From NCBI GenBank assembly GCA_015680685.1, contig MNCI01018363.1:66394-130393 (forward strand): a stretch of 64,000 nucleotides of DNA, given 5' to 3'. Source of the DNA: Gnetum montanum (lineage: Eukaryota; Streptophyta; Gnetopsida; Gnetales; Gnetaceae). The position numbers and the translations under genes were made by a program. The notes under the pieces are model-generated. The model was given only the letters and a program-made list of their open reading frames with translations. It ran no database searches and had not been told where the DNA came from. How positions within the stretch are numbered: position 1 is the stretch's first letter; each line of letters starts with the position of its first letter. This document shows positions 11,326 to 21,760 of the stretch, one piece after another.

Positions 11326-13907
11326 GTGCACAAAAGATACAATGTTGAATATATGATTCATGTGTTTTCAATTATGATAAAATTTAAGCCTCATTTCTTG
11401 CTTATGGTAATGCTTGAATATTTTAAAATGAAAACTACTTTTGGGGATTATGTTTGGACTATATCGGTTGAAAATTCTCCAAAAGAGCATTTTAATGAAG
11501 ATAATTTATTATGGACAACGATTTTGTATGGATACCTTATAATAGAGTTAAAGATTTTATAAAAGGTGAAGAAAGTAATCCCATGCATCGCACAACCTTT
11601 ATTAAAAGGGACCGTACAAATCAAATTTGGAATGAAGGAAATAGGTGTCGTGCAGATCATCATATTGAAAAATTACAATAAGGATATTTTTAAAAATTTT
11701 AAACTTAAAAAATGGTTTCTATAATTGTATAATCATACAGATTTTTATTTTAAAATTTAAATTATTCAATCCATGTATCATTTTAAATATTGGTGTTCCT
11801 AAGGACCACAAGATAACTCAATGATTCAGAAAGAGATTGGCAAATCTCACAATGAATCATACAAGAGAGGATTCCAATGCCACTTCACAATTCAAAGAAT
11901 AAGAATAGATGCTAGCTTTGTAGTTATATTTTATATGGAAAGAAAACATGTGAATAAATCTAGAGAAATATGTCCTAGAATGTATGCTTCAAATACAAGT
12001 GGGTGCATTTTACATGCTCCTCATTTATCCAAAAAGTTATGCGAAGATATTATAACAATGTTTAGAAATGGTTTACATTCTAACAAAACTTTAAGTATAA
12101 TTTAGAATTGTACAAAAATCCAACTTATAAAGCAATTTGAGTTACTTTTAGTATGGATGAATATTTGAATAAAAAGGACATTGCATACATATTTGAAAAG
12201 GTGATTAGTAAAGAATACAAGTACCACTTTAAAGATGAAATAAGTGTTCAAAAATGGATTCACACATATTTAGAATATGTTTTTTTTATCATCAGTTTCA
12301 TGTTAATGGTGAAATATTTATTCTTGTTATTCAAAATGGATGAGAGAAAAAATGTTGCAATTTTCTCATAATTGTTTGTTAGCCATGGATTTAACATTCA
12401 ATGCTAATATATATGGAGCAAGTAACATATATTGATTCTAATGTTAAATAGCTTCTTTAGAGATAAACATGCAATGATACTAACTCATATTTCTTTTTGT
12501 ATGTAGTATTTACTTTGTTCTATTATGGCTTTTTATGAACATGATAATGGAATTCCAATTGCATGGATCATATCATCAAGAGATATAATGGAAGCTATTC
12601 AATTTTGGGTTCAAGCATTAGTTTAAAATGCTTTTCAAGCAAAACAAGATTGGAATGTTATGTATATTTTAGTAGATGTGGTTCTTGTAGAAATTGTAGC
12701 CATAAGGTAAAACTTTGTTATTTATAATTAATAAATTTTTTTGCATATTTTTTTTATTTATAATCAAATGCATTTTAGTATAAAATTTTTAATATTTCTT
12801 ATATTTTCAATTTTATATATACTAGGTCAATTATGAATTGTCAGGTATTGTTATGCTTATTTCATGTATGTTGTTCATGGTTGAACAAGCTTGGAAATAA
12901 GTTCAAAAATAAATCCAATTTTAAGAGTATGAATGTTGCACTTGGTCATATAATGCATGGGTGCAAGAGTGATTATGAAGTAAAGGATAAATTACATCAA
13001 TTCTATGGAAAATTCAAAGAGAAATGAATATTTTTATAGTATTTTAACTAAACATGGATGGTGAATGAGAAGTATTGTAAGTATCATATTTTAACAATTT
13101 TTAACTAATTAGCTATTATAAATATTTTCTATAAAAAGAAAATTTTGCAAGTATGTGGGCGAAAGCATATAGAACTTTACCACATGCAAATCAAAAAACA
13201 AATAATGCACTTGAAAGATATTATGCTTGAAGTATTTATGTCTTGATAAACAAAGAAGAAGAGGTAAAAACATAGATTGGTTGCTTTTTGTCTTTTGACA
13301 GTTGGGCTTAGATATAAACATGGTCAACATTTGAAAGATGATGGTTTTTGTAATAATAAAAAGAAAAGAAAGCTTATTGAAGATTCATTGAATAAAGCTT
13401 TAAAAAATAAGTAATGTTGATTGTGCTTATGATCTAGAAAGTATTGTGTATTGAGTACGAAGTCAAAATTGTGATACTACAAAGTTAATTTATTCTCTTA
13501 TGGATGTAGAGAAGATTCTGATCTGTAGTTTTCCGTGGGCATCTATTGAGAATTTGTGCAAACATATTCTAAAACTATGCATTAAAATATTTGGTAAAGT
13601 CAAGGCATATAATATTACTTTTCATGGTTTTAAAGATGAGCAAGTTAATGAGAAAGAGATCATTTGCTCAAATAATGAAATATTGATAGACTTAAATATT
13701 CTAGTTGAATTTGCAAATCAAATTAATTCTTCTAAACTAGAGCCTCAAAAAGATGTACTAAAAAAATGTGCATTAAAGAATTATCAAATACTACAAACAA
13801 TCTTACCTAATGATATGGAAACATTATCACAAGATTTGCAACTTAAAGAACAAATATTGCAATTGTGTTATCTAGCAGAATTAGTTTTGATCAAACTGAA
13901 GGAGTAG
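11326..13907 (+). pseudogene. MULE-type transposase-like gene, 5' part
   Basis: Several broken exons follow the order of plant MULE/FAR1-like transposases. The segment FVWIPYNRVKDFIKGEE is at about 11520-11570. A DNA-binding-like segment follows at 11821-12105 (conserved Cys/His, not resolved). MDLTFNANIYG near 12383-12418 holds the first catalytic Asp, and after an intron (12422-12506) comes FYEHDNGIPIAWIISS. VDVVLVEIVAIR precedes a second intron (12707-12825), then QVLLCLFHV. WAKAYRTLPHANQ near 13155-13195 is followed by NNALERYY. The segment 13500-13907 is open but less recognisable. Stops and frameshifts occur between and within exons. In life the family binds terminal repeats and cuts DNA by a DDE mechanism, or acts as a domesticated transcription factor. 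No terminal inverted repeats were found. Its 3' part lies beyond retrotransposon 1. Confidence 0.6.
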
Positions 13908-13908
13908 T

Positions 13909-13913
13909 GGGAC
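13909..13913. repeat. Target-site duplication, left copy (GGGAC)
   Basis: GGGAC directly precedes the TGATGAG end of the left LTR and is identical to 20767-20771 beyond the right LTR. Confidence 0.93.
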
Positions 13914-14754
13914 TGATGAGTGGCGAGGTACCCCTATACTCAACCATATGAAACGAGTGTAGCACGCGTGATTCGATCGAACTCCGCAGACTAAATGCCT
14001 ATCCACCCCATGGAACACTTGGGGTTAATCATTCGTTGTCTTCCTAGACTTACTTGTAGTTGTCACGGTGTATGGTTAAGTAAGTCCGAGGTATATGATT
14101 TTTATAGCTTTTCTGGTTTTTCTCCTATTCTATCAAGGTGAAGGTTTGAGAGAGCTAACTAACTCTAACTAAGGACTAAGTCTAAATTAACTAGCATCAG
14201 CATCCATTCCCACTTACTGTACACACCTTAAACTATGCAATTGTGGCTACCAAACGCTAATCATTACTAGGATCACCACACGTAATGCATGTGCTCGAAG
14301 TGGTCATACTGAGGCACTTAACTAGCCTAAACGTGATGGGCAGTCGATTCCTTGACTATCCGTACACATCCATAGATGCTCGTAATCAAGTCGTACTCAT
14401 CCTGCCTTCTAGGAGTTGAGGGTGAGAGAGACTAATTGCGATGAGCAGCCGATTCCTTGATTAGCCGTACACATTTGTCAATTCTCGTAATCAATTCGTA
14501 CTCATGCCACACTAATGCAGGTAATAAATAACATGTAATAAACCTATTCCATGCACTGCAAGGTTTATCCACAAAGCTCATCTTTATTGCCATACAAAAC
14601 TTGCGTTCAGGTACAAAGCTGGTCGAATAAAGATCCGTTCACTTGGGGACTCCTATTGTGAGCATATGGAAAATATTCTATCTCTGGAGTGATCAAACTG
14701 CCAGAGTTTCCCTACTTCTAGCCTAGGATGGAAAATGAGGGGAGTACCGCCTCT

Positions 14755-14762
14755 TATTTATA
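14755..14762 (-). promoter_or_regulatory. TATA box in left LTR of retrotransposon 1
   Basis: The minus-strand context CTATAAATAAGAGGCGG is a strong TATA box, conserved at 20680-20673 and in elements 2 and 3. Confidence 0.65.
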
Positions 14763-14828
14763 GATTTGGCAGCAGACCGCGATATCGCGTACACGATATC
14801 GTGATGCATGCGATATCACATCTCATCA
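14763..14828. promoter_or_regulatory. Cluster of GATATCG palindromes near the LTR tip
   Basis: GATATC occurs three times, in contexts such as GCGATATCGCG and ACGATATCGTG. It sits upstream of the minus-strand TATA box, where LTR enhancers usually lie. The right LTR has four copies in the matching place. Confidence 0.5.
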
Positions 14829-14842
14829 TACCCCCATGACTG
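14829..14842 (-). other. Polypurine tract of retrotransposon 1
   Basis: On the minus strand CATGGGGGTATG abuts the start of the 3' LTR, the normal place for second-strand priming. Elements 2 and 3 carry the same tract. Confidence 0.8.
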
Positions 14843-16560
14843 AATAAAAACTCGTCCTTGAGTTCCTTACAATAATATTGGGAAGGTATGGAATTATTGA
14901 GGGGAATGGAACTAATGGGATGACATGTGAACAGATCATTATTACAAGACTTAACAAAATTGGTGTTCATGACAACAAGGGTCAACACCTTATTACAATG
15001 ACATCAGGCCTTAGTTGGTAGCTGAGAAAGAGAGAGAGAAAGAAGTGTTGTTGCTGCCAATGCCAAGATTGTGCCTTTGTTGTCCATCCGTAAGCGTTTC
15101 ATTGATCTTTCTCCTTGCATAGCTGCTTCAGCGCTGCTCCATTCCAAATGTTTGCTCTAGATCCACTCCGTTGTTTGTATGATCACCATCTGCACACACA
15201 ACACAATCTTACATTAGCAAGGGTAAATGAATCATCATGGAATTGATACCTTGCTTCAGTGTAAACCCATTGGCTAGGTTGTGGTATGGCTGATATGGAT
15301 CTAGGAATATGTTACTGATGACTACTGAAGGTGTAGGGGTTAGGAAGAAAATCAAAAAATTTGGGGCTAGGAGAAAATCAAAAAAATCATGCCCCGTACC
15401 CCCATCACTAATCACAAACCTCCGATAGCATTAAAATGAAGAAAGAAAAGGAGTAAGAAAGATAGATAAAAAGGAACAACTATGGCATCGATGAAATGGA
15501 TGTCAAGATGGAAATGAACAAAATAAAATTAATTGCAAAATGTTAAGGAAAAGAATTTAACTAATGCTCCAAATAGGAATGTCAGTGGGTCCTCCCCAAA
15601 GCAGGCGCATGCCCTTAATGCCCTGACAATCCCACATTCAAAGAGTCCGTAGGCCCTAGGAATGTCACATGGAATAAGAGTTAAAGTCTTAACTGGAAGA
15701 ATTTACCAAAAAGAAAACAATGCATCAACCAAAATATATACACTAATGATACAACCGACAATGAGGTGAACAATGGAGAGAAGGATGGAGAGAAGAGAAT
15801 GGAATGGAATCCCAAGAACAAGGTGATGTACAGCCCCTTGTGTGTTTGATGATTAATGTGACTTGGCAAATCTCATTCCAACTCTAGCCTCAAACCAACC
15901 ATAGCCAGTGACTTTGCATTAATGCATTCAGTTAAACCATCCACTTGGATAACAAGAATGCACTCTCCAAGAGCCACCACCATTTCGACAAAGCAAAAGA
16001 GAGAATGGGAAGCGAGAAGGAGCTTAGTTAGAGGAAACACTTTTGGTTCCATCACCAGTTCTTGTAGCCCAAGTTTATTCGTCTAAGGGGTGTGCTTTGA
16101 ATTCTCACTTTCTTTGTTTTGTTTTTTTTTTTTTGTGTTTTTAAGTGTGAGAACCACACCATGCAAAGACTTCTTATTTTTATTGTCTTAGTTTTTGATA
16201 ATTGGGTAAGATTGGAACGACATGAAGACTCAAGAAGAAACATTCAAGCACCCAAGAGAATGACCAACACAAAAGCATCAAGTATCCTTGAAGTCACACC
16301 CTTTTCAATCGGTGAGTCCTTCCTTAGTTTGAGAAATGCCCAGTTACCGATTCATTTAAGTTCTTATTAAGAGGGAACTGTACCTTTCCAAGCCAAGAGA
16401 AACCATCAAAATTGGTGGATGGATGGATGAAGTGATCTCATTGCCTGCCATATCAAAAGAAACATACCTTAGTATCAACATTGCGACTTAAAGGTAAAAA
16501 TCAGACATTATCAATTAATATGAAAATAGTTCATACCATCATTCCGTACACTTATTATGG
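14843..16560 (-). other. Non-coding 3' interior of retrotransposon 1
   Basis: This long stretch between protease and the polypurine tract has no recognisable protein. The segment 14829-15690 is shared with element 3 (63146-64000). The segment around 16125-16260 (AACCACACCATGCAAA) is shared with element 2 near 52630. Element 2 carries an extra ORF where this element does not. Confidence 0.6.
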
Positions 16561-16593
16561 GACAAACTTACATGATGGAACACACACAAAAAA

Positions 16594-16755
16594 TGGAAAA
16601 AGTATAACGATGTTGTAAAACAAAAACTAGAAAAGTTAAAGAAAGTTGTAAAAAAAAACTTAGAAAAGTTAAAGAAATTTGTAAAACAAAAATGTGTAAG
16701 ACAAAAATATGTAAAACAAAAACGTGTAAAAAAAATGTGTAAAACAAAAACTTAA
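16594..16755. repeat. A-rich degenerate tandem array
   Basis: The words TGTAAAACAAAAA and AGAAAAGTTAAAGAAA recur irregularly. A comparable A-rich stretch lies at 53040-53235 in element 2. On the minus strand it lengthens the protease frame with an FVLHI-like hydrophobic tail that is probably not meaningful. Confidence 0.7.
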
Positions 16756-16799
16756 AAGAACCGAGGGCCCCATATGGTAAGCATAAGTGGCCATCTCCC

Positions 16800-17500
16800 C
16801 CATGACTGAGTTGTAAGGGAGAGATCCAAAATAATGAACGTCTATTTGAATTTCTTAGAAGTGCCCAACTTCTCCCAATTGATGATCTTAGATTAAGCAG
16901 TGGAAGTTGGCAACGCTCATGTTCCAATGTATATATGCCTTCGTTGTTGGCATGGGTTTCCTTAGTTCGTTCCATGCATATTTTTTTGCTCCTTCGAGCT
17001 ATCAACCACAGGGTGTCTACTACTTCTTGTGTGATTACTACATATAGGCATCTTTGGTTCAAAGTTTCAAGGGAACACTTGTTGCATGGAGGCATTTCCT
17101 CCATGTCATCACCTGATGAATCACTGTATGTGATGCATGGAAATTTCCTCTTCTCAATCTTTCCACATATGTTTATCTTAGACATTTCTAAGGAAAGATC
17201 ATGGATCCTAAGGTATGCATCTACTGTGCTTAGCCATGCCCTTGCCATTATAATCAGGAAGTCCCCTTCATTGTTGTTCACTTCAATCACCAGAAAATCA
17301 GCTGGGTAGAACCAACCACACATAGTGGTAGTGATGTCCTCCACCAATCCCAAAGGAATGGTGATGGACTGGTCTGCCAGCTCTAGTTGAATGTTGCTCT
17401 TCTTAAGTTGGGGTAGGTCCCAGGCGTGATACATCTCTCATGAAATTAAGTTAACTTCGGAACCTGAGTCAACAAGAGCCTTATGTGGTTCATTTCTGGA
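16800..17500 (-). pseudogene. Retropepsin-like protease of retrotransposon 1
   Basis: Just upstream of the 288-codon frame (17434-16568), the minus strand reads ALVDSGSEVNLIS, with the Asp-Ser-Gly active-site motif of retroviral-type aspartic proteases, followed by one TGA stop. The frame then has LKKSNIQLELADQSITIPLG (a substrate/flap segment) and later FLIIMARAWLSTVDA, the expected ILGRPWL position in a diverged form. This protease would mature Gag in the particle. The remaining C-terminal residues run through the pol-deletion junction (about 16850-16940) and the A-rich array, so only the first ~120 codons are protease. The element 2 homologue has lost the active-site Ser and second Gly-side residue. 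Confidence 0.7.
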
Positions 17501-17828
17501 AACTTGAAGGTAGATTAAGGGATTCCAGGGTCAGTTAGTTTTTTGAGAAGGTGGCCTACCTTGATCCAGTCGGTTACAGTATGCATTAACATAACCCTAT
17601 GCATTATGTTCTATTTTTGGATGAAAGGGTGCTCCGAAGTGTTAGATGGTGGAGGAGTGTACATGGGCTCAACCGCTTGTTGTTGAGAGAGTTTGTCTGG
17701 GATTTTGGTTCTAAAGTAAGGTCTTCTCTTTCTACAGTTGTCAGAACTAGCAATAGGTTGGATATTTACAACTCTCGCAGCGTGACATTACTGCGGTTGA
17801 GGAGGAAGTTCCCCTTGCATTGTTGGAG

Positions 17829-17989
17829 NNNNNNNNNNNNNNNNNNNNNNNNNNNNNNNNNNNNNNNNNNNNNNNNNNNNNNNNNNNNNNNNNNNNNNNN
17901 NNNNNNNNNNNNNNNNNNNNNNNNNNNNNNNNNNNNNNNNNNNNNNNNNNNNNNNNNNNNNNNNNNNNNNNNNNNNNNNNNNNNNNNNN
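17829..17989. other. Assembly gap (161 N)
   Basis: A run of N interrupts the gag-protease linker of retrotransposon 1. No claim can be made across it. Confidence 1.
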
Positions 17990-19520
17990 CACTTTTTCTT
18001 ACCCTTGTCACTACTTTGTTCAACCTTAGATTCTTCTACAATTTTTAAGATAGTTTCAATTTTAGATTCTAAGGAACTCCATACGTCATCTACCTTAGCC
18101 ACTATTTTTTTTGTTAATTTTTTGATTAGCAAGGTTTTCCGGTTCACCAACTCTTCGATTGGTGACTCATCCTCTTCATCACAAAATTTCACTCCCTTCT
18201 TTCAAAGGGAGGGATCGCGGTTGTACTCTTCTGCACTTTCCATTTTGCATAGCTCACCTTCTTCTTTTGCTACTTGTTTCAACAAGCTACATACTTCATG
18301 GGCTCTAAGTTGTGAGAGTCTCCCTTGGGCATAAGTTCTAGGGATTCTTCTAGTTTCATTCCTGAGCCCATCCATGATGTGGCAAAGTTGATCCCACTGA
18401 GCGTACCCATGGCCCGAGCAACAATGTAACAATGTGTAGTAGCAGGCCATGGCAGCATCCAAGGGTTCATATGTACCTTGCTTTGAGCCTTGGATCTGCT
18501 TACGCAGATTGGACATTCTAGAGTATGTCTGATACTTCTCATTGAACAATTCTAGCATCGTACTCCAACTCCTGATGGTGTCCGGTTGTAAGGACCAGTA
18601 TCCTTGGTGAGTATCCTTGGGAACAACTTAATTTTTTTCCACTCATTTTCTATATTTTGCAAGGCACAAGCATCGTGGAATGCCCATAAATTATTTTTCG
18701 AATCAGCATTATATCCCCCTTCAAATCGTGGGATGTTGTTCATATCTAATCGTTTGATCCGACTATCCTTTAAATGCCTTGTGAGAATCCTAACTCCCTC
18801 CGTGATGTCAAGCATACTTCAGGTTACGAGTAGGGGCTCATCATGATCGTCTCTTTCATGATGCCTGTGATGTCTGCGTTGTTTCCTACTCTTCCTACGT
18901 CCTTACCCTTGTCCTCTCTCTCGACTTTCCCATTGAGGTCTTTCATCCTTTTTACCTTTATCCTCACATTTATGTTCATGGTGGCTACACCTAGATGTGG
19001 AAGGAGAGGGTGACTGATGTGAAGAAGGGGAAGAAGAAGGGGAACCATCACCATGACGATGTTTCTTACCTTTTCTTCGGTTGCTACAGCCCCAATTGTG
19101 GTGACGATCTATGTGCCCATCCTTAGCATGAGTGGTTGTTCCCTCTGTGAACAGTTGGTGTTCATGAGAATCAGAACTAGTGTTATGTATCGTTGATCGT
19201 AGGTTCTGATACTCAACCTCCTCATCATCATTAGGAGGGGGAACATCGTTTGCTAATGAACCTGTGATAAGGGGTTCCTCATCTCTTATTTTGCTAAGGA
19301 CATGCGGGGCTTTGCCCTTCAAAAAAGTATGTTAACTCTTCTGCCTTAAGTCTCTCATATGTTGGGCATCTGTGGGATAATAATCCCTCATGTCAAAGTC
19401 TTTCGCAATGTATTCATCGTATAGTTCAGTCATGCCTATCTGTGCCAAGGAACGGAAAAGCATGTGAGAGATTGATCGATCTGGGGTAACACAATGTGAC
19501 CTTGCAAATCTCTCCACCAC
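17990..19520 (-). pseudogene. Gag region of retrotransposon 1
   Basis: On the minus strand the order is: a short frame 19520-19332 (LYDEYIAKDFDMRDYYPTD); a charged Ser/His-rich frame 19322-18903; a gag core at 18815-18552 (PRFEGGYNADSKNNLWAFHD, a typical 'FxGxxDxxxxxxWL' start); and a helical continuation 18558-18202 (LFNEKYQTYSRMSNLRKQIQ). Together these resemble plant Ty3 Gag, the particle shell protein that binds element RNA. Frames are separated by single-base shifts. The knuckle should lie near or inside the N gap and was not seen. Element 2 has homologous pieces at 59145-57600. Confidence 0.6.
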
Positions 19521-19816
19521 AGCTGTTCGTCCTAATGGAGAATAAAAGTAAAATTAGGAATATACTCATCAGGATGAGTATATGTCATCTTATATTGTTT
19601 AGGACTTGGCTGATTTTGGTTATGTGTTTTATCTTGCTGACTGTCTCATGTGTGGTCCTTAGGTGGTGAGTTGCTCTTATGAGAAGAAGGCATTTTTATC
19701 GGTGTGCTAATTCACCATTATATAAATTTCTTCTTTTGATTAACCTGAAGGTTCGTTAAGGCTCACAACAATGTGAGTGATATCCCTTATGTTCTATTCA
19801 ACGCATAAACACTTAG

Positions 19817-19834
19817 TCCCCGGCAACGACACCA
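19817..19834 (-). other. Primer-binding site of retrotransposon 1
   Basis: The minus strand reads TGGTGTCGTTGCCGGGGA, one base after the 5' LTR end. It differs at one position from TGGCGCCGTTGCCGGGGA (C to T at position 4), a site used by many plant Ty3 elements (tRNA-Asp class, from general knowledge). Confidence 0.85.
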
Positions 19835-19835
19835 A

Positions 19836-20766
19836 TGATGAGTGGTGAGATACCCCTACACTCAACCATACGAAATGAGCGTAGCACACGTGATCCGATT
19901 GAACTCTGTAGACTAAATGCCTATGTACCCCATGGAACACTTGGGGTTAATCATTCGTTGTCTTCCCAGACTTGTAGTTGTCACGGTGTATGGTTAAGTA
20001 AGTCTGAGGTATATGATTTTTATAGCTTTTCTGGTTTTTCTCCTATTCTATCAAGGTGAAGGGTTGAGAGAGCTAACTAACTCTAACTAAGGACTAAGTC
20101 TAAATTAACTAGCGTCAGCATCCATTCCCACTTACCGTACACACCCTGAACTATGCAATTGTAGCTACCAAATGCTAATCATTACTGGGATCACCACACG
20201 TAACACACCTGCTCGAAGTGGTCGTACTGAGGCACTTAACTAGCCTAAACGTGATGGGTAGCTGATTCCTTGACTAGTCGTACACATCTGTAGATGGTCG
20301 TAATCAAGTCGTACTCATCCCACCTTCTAGGAGTTGAGGGTGAGAGAGACTAATCGCGATAAGCAGCCGATTCCTTGATTAGCCGTACACATTTGTCAAT
20401 GCTCGTAATCAATTCGTACTCATGCCACGCTAATGTAGGTAATAAATAACATGTAATAAACCTATTCTATGCACTACAAGGTTTATCCACAAAGCTCATC
20501 TTTATTGCTGTACACAACTTACGTTCAGGCACAAAGCTGCTCAAATAAAGATCCATTCACTTGGGGACTCCTACTGCGGGCACATGGAAAATATTCTATC
20601 TCTGGAGTGATCAAACTGCCAGAGTTTCCCTACTTCTAGCCTAGGATGAAAAATGAGGGGAGTGTCTCCTGTTATTTATAGATTTGGCAGCAGACCATGA
20701 TATCGCGTACGTGATATCGCAAGGGACGACGCGATATCGCTGTGCATGCGATATCGCGTCTCATCA
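19836..20766 (-). repeat. 5' LTR of retrotransposon 1 (right, 931 bp)
   Basis: The plus-strand edges are TGATGAG and CTCATCA. A minus-strand TATAAATA lies at 20680-20673. Four GATATC palindromes lie in 20697-20760. The two internal CCGTACACAT modules are present as in the left LTR. Confidence 0.92.
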
Positions 20767-20771
20767 GGGAC
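20767..20771. repeat. Target-site duplication, right copy (GGGAC)
   Basis: Identical to 13909-13913. Confidence 0.93.
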
Positions 20772-21760
20772 CAAGCAAAAGAATTAAGAGTTGTATGATT
20801 CCTATAAAAAGAAAAAAAATTATCAAAATTAATATTAGAAGAAACTTCTCAAAGTTCAAGAGTAGGAATTATGAAGGATGATACTTATTTTACTTTTCCA
20901 ATGTTGAATCGGAAGAGAGAAATTTTCAAAACAACTATATGTTGAAGAAAGAAACAAAAGGACTTTTATAGCTTTAAATGAAAATGTCGTAGGGTTTTCT
21001 CCTACATCTTTACATTTGGAGATATAACAAATGTCTTGATGTTTTCTAATTGTTACATACATCAATCAAAGTAAATTTTGGATTTAAATATTGATTCAAA
21101 TGTTGAAGGTGTTAATAACAAATTATAGGTATGTCATTAGTTGAAAATATTTTCTTTATACCTTATTTAAATTATTTGTAGTTGTTTTACTTTCCATCTT
21201 AGAATAGAATGATTTTTTTTTGTTATCATTCTACAATCTCATATACTCACTTGTATCTTGCATTTTAGATATGAAGAGGAGGTCTAGTGGCCTAATTCTT
21301 AGGTTTTTTAATCTATGTCTATTGAGGTAGTTCTTTGTGTCATTTTTCAGCATACTTTGTAATGATTTTAAGTTGACCACTACATTTGTTAAAGTGTTCA
21401 CTAACCATTCTAAAATTTTTGATTTGTCTTTAAAAGGAATTATCTGAGTTTTGTCAACTTGGAGCTTGAGAAAGAGAGACTTTGCTATTGTTGTTGCAAA
21501 TGGGACCATGGCCATGATCACTTGATTGCAAGAGAAAAAGACAATGGTTTAGATGAAGGTCTTACATTACCAGAGGATTATGAAGAATCAAGTCTCATTG
21601 TCCTTGGATCTTATCTAATATACAATATTGGCTACTTTCAGTTAATAATACTTTATGTTAGTTATTATGAATCAATAATATTTCAAACTTCATATAGTGA
21701 ACCAACAAATATTGTTGACATTTTAATTAATATTATGCAATCCTTCATATGATTTGCATT
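20772..21760 (+). pseudogene. MULE-type transposase-like gene, 3' part
   Basis: This is the continuation of the interrupted gene at 11326-13907. Taking the element plus one GGGAC copy as absent, one frame is open across the old junction: the codon phases on both sides agree. It runs on through PSKRIKSCMIPIKRKK to a stop near 20879. A later open frame, about 21459-21752, begins with a Cys/His-rich patch (LCYCCCKWDHGHDH) and an acidic segment (LTLPEDYEESSLIVLG). I cannot assign a domain to it, and the intervening sequence looks AT-rich and non-coding. The assignment to the same gene is inferred from position and phase, not from strong motifs. Confidence 0.4.

Larger units (their letters stand above)
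13914..14828 (-). repeat. 3' LTR of retrotransposon 1 (left, 915 bp)
   Basis: The plus-strand edges are TGATGAG and CTCATCA. It matches 19836-20766 along its length. A minus-strand TATAAATA lies at 14762-14755, and a minus-strand AATAAA (14588-14583) follows about 170 bp later, as expected for U3-R. Two ~105-bp modules (near 14337-14402 and 14437-14505) share the CGATTCCTTGA...CCGTACACAT...CTCGTAATCAA pattern. Confidence 0.92.
13914..20766 (-). mobile_element. LTR retrotransposon 1 (Ty3-like, lacks RT and integrase)
   Basis: The ends are TGATGAG...CTCATCA. Two LTRs (13914-14828 and 19836-20766) flank a 5.0-kb interior, and the perfect 5-bp duplication GGGAC surrounds the whole. The minus strand is the coding strand: primer-binding site at 19834-19817, gag, protease, then a long non-coding part ending in a polypurine tract next to 14828. 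No RT, RNase H or integrase motif appears. By comparison with element 2, sequence homologous to the region after integrase (about 53.3 kb) follows almost directly on protease here, so the pol core is missing. The LTRs differ at roughly 5-7% of sites where I compared them, nearly all transitions. Element 3 has the same interior start, so this is a subfamily rather than one damaged copy. Confidence 0.93.

Noticed and set aside
16568-16800. Hydrophobic, transmembrane-like tail of the protease frame in element 1
   Set aside because: It is translation of the A-rich TGTAAAACAAAAA array downstream of the protease, not a conserved protein segment.
16935-17309. Plus-strand 124-codon frame
   Set aside because: Antisense shadow of the protease of retrotransposon 1.
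17599-18192. Open frames running through the N gap on both strands
   Set aside because: They are long only because N codons are not stops; the real content is the gag-protease linker on the minus strand.
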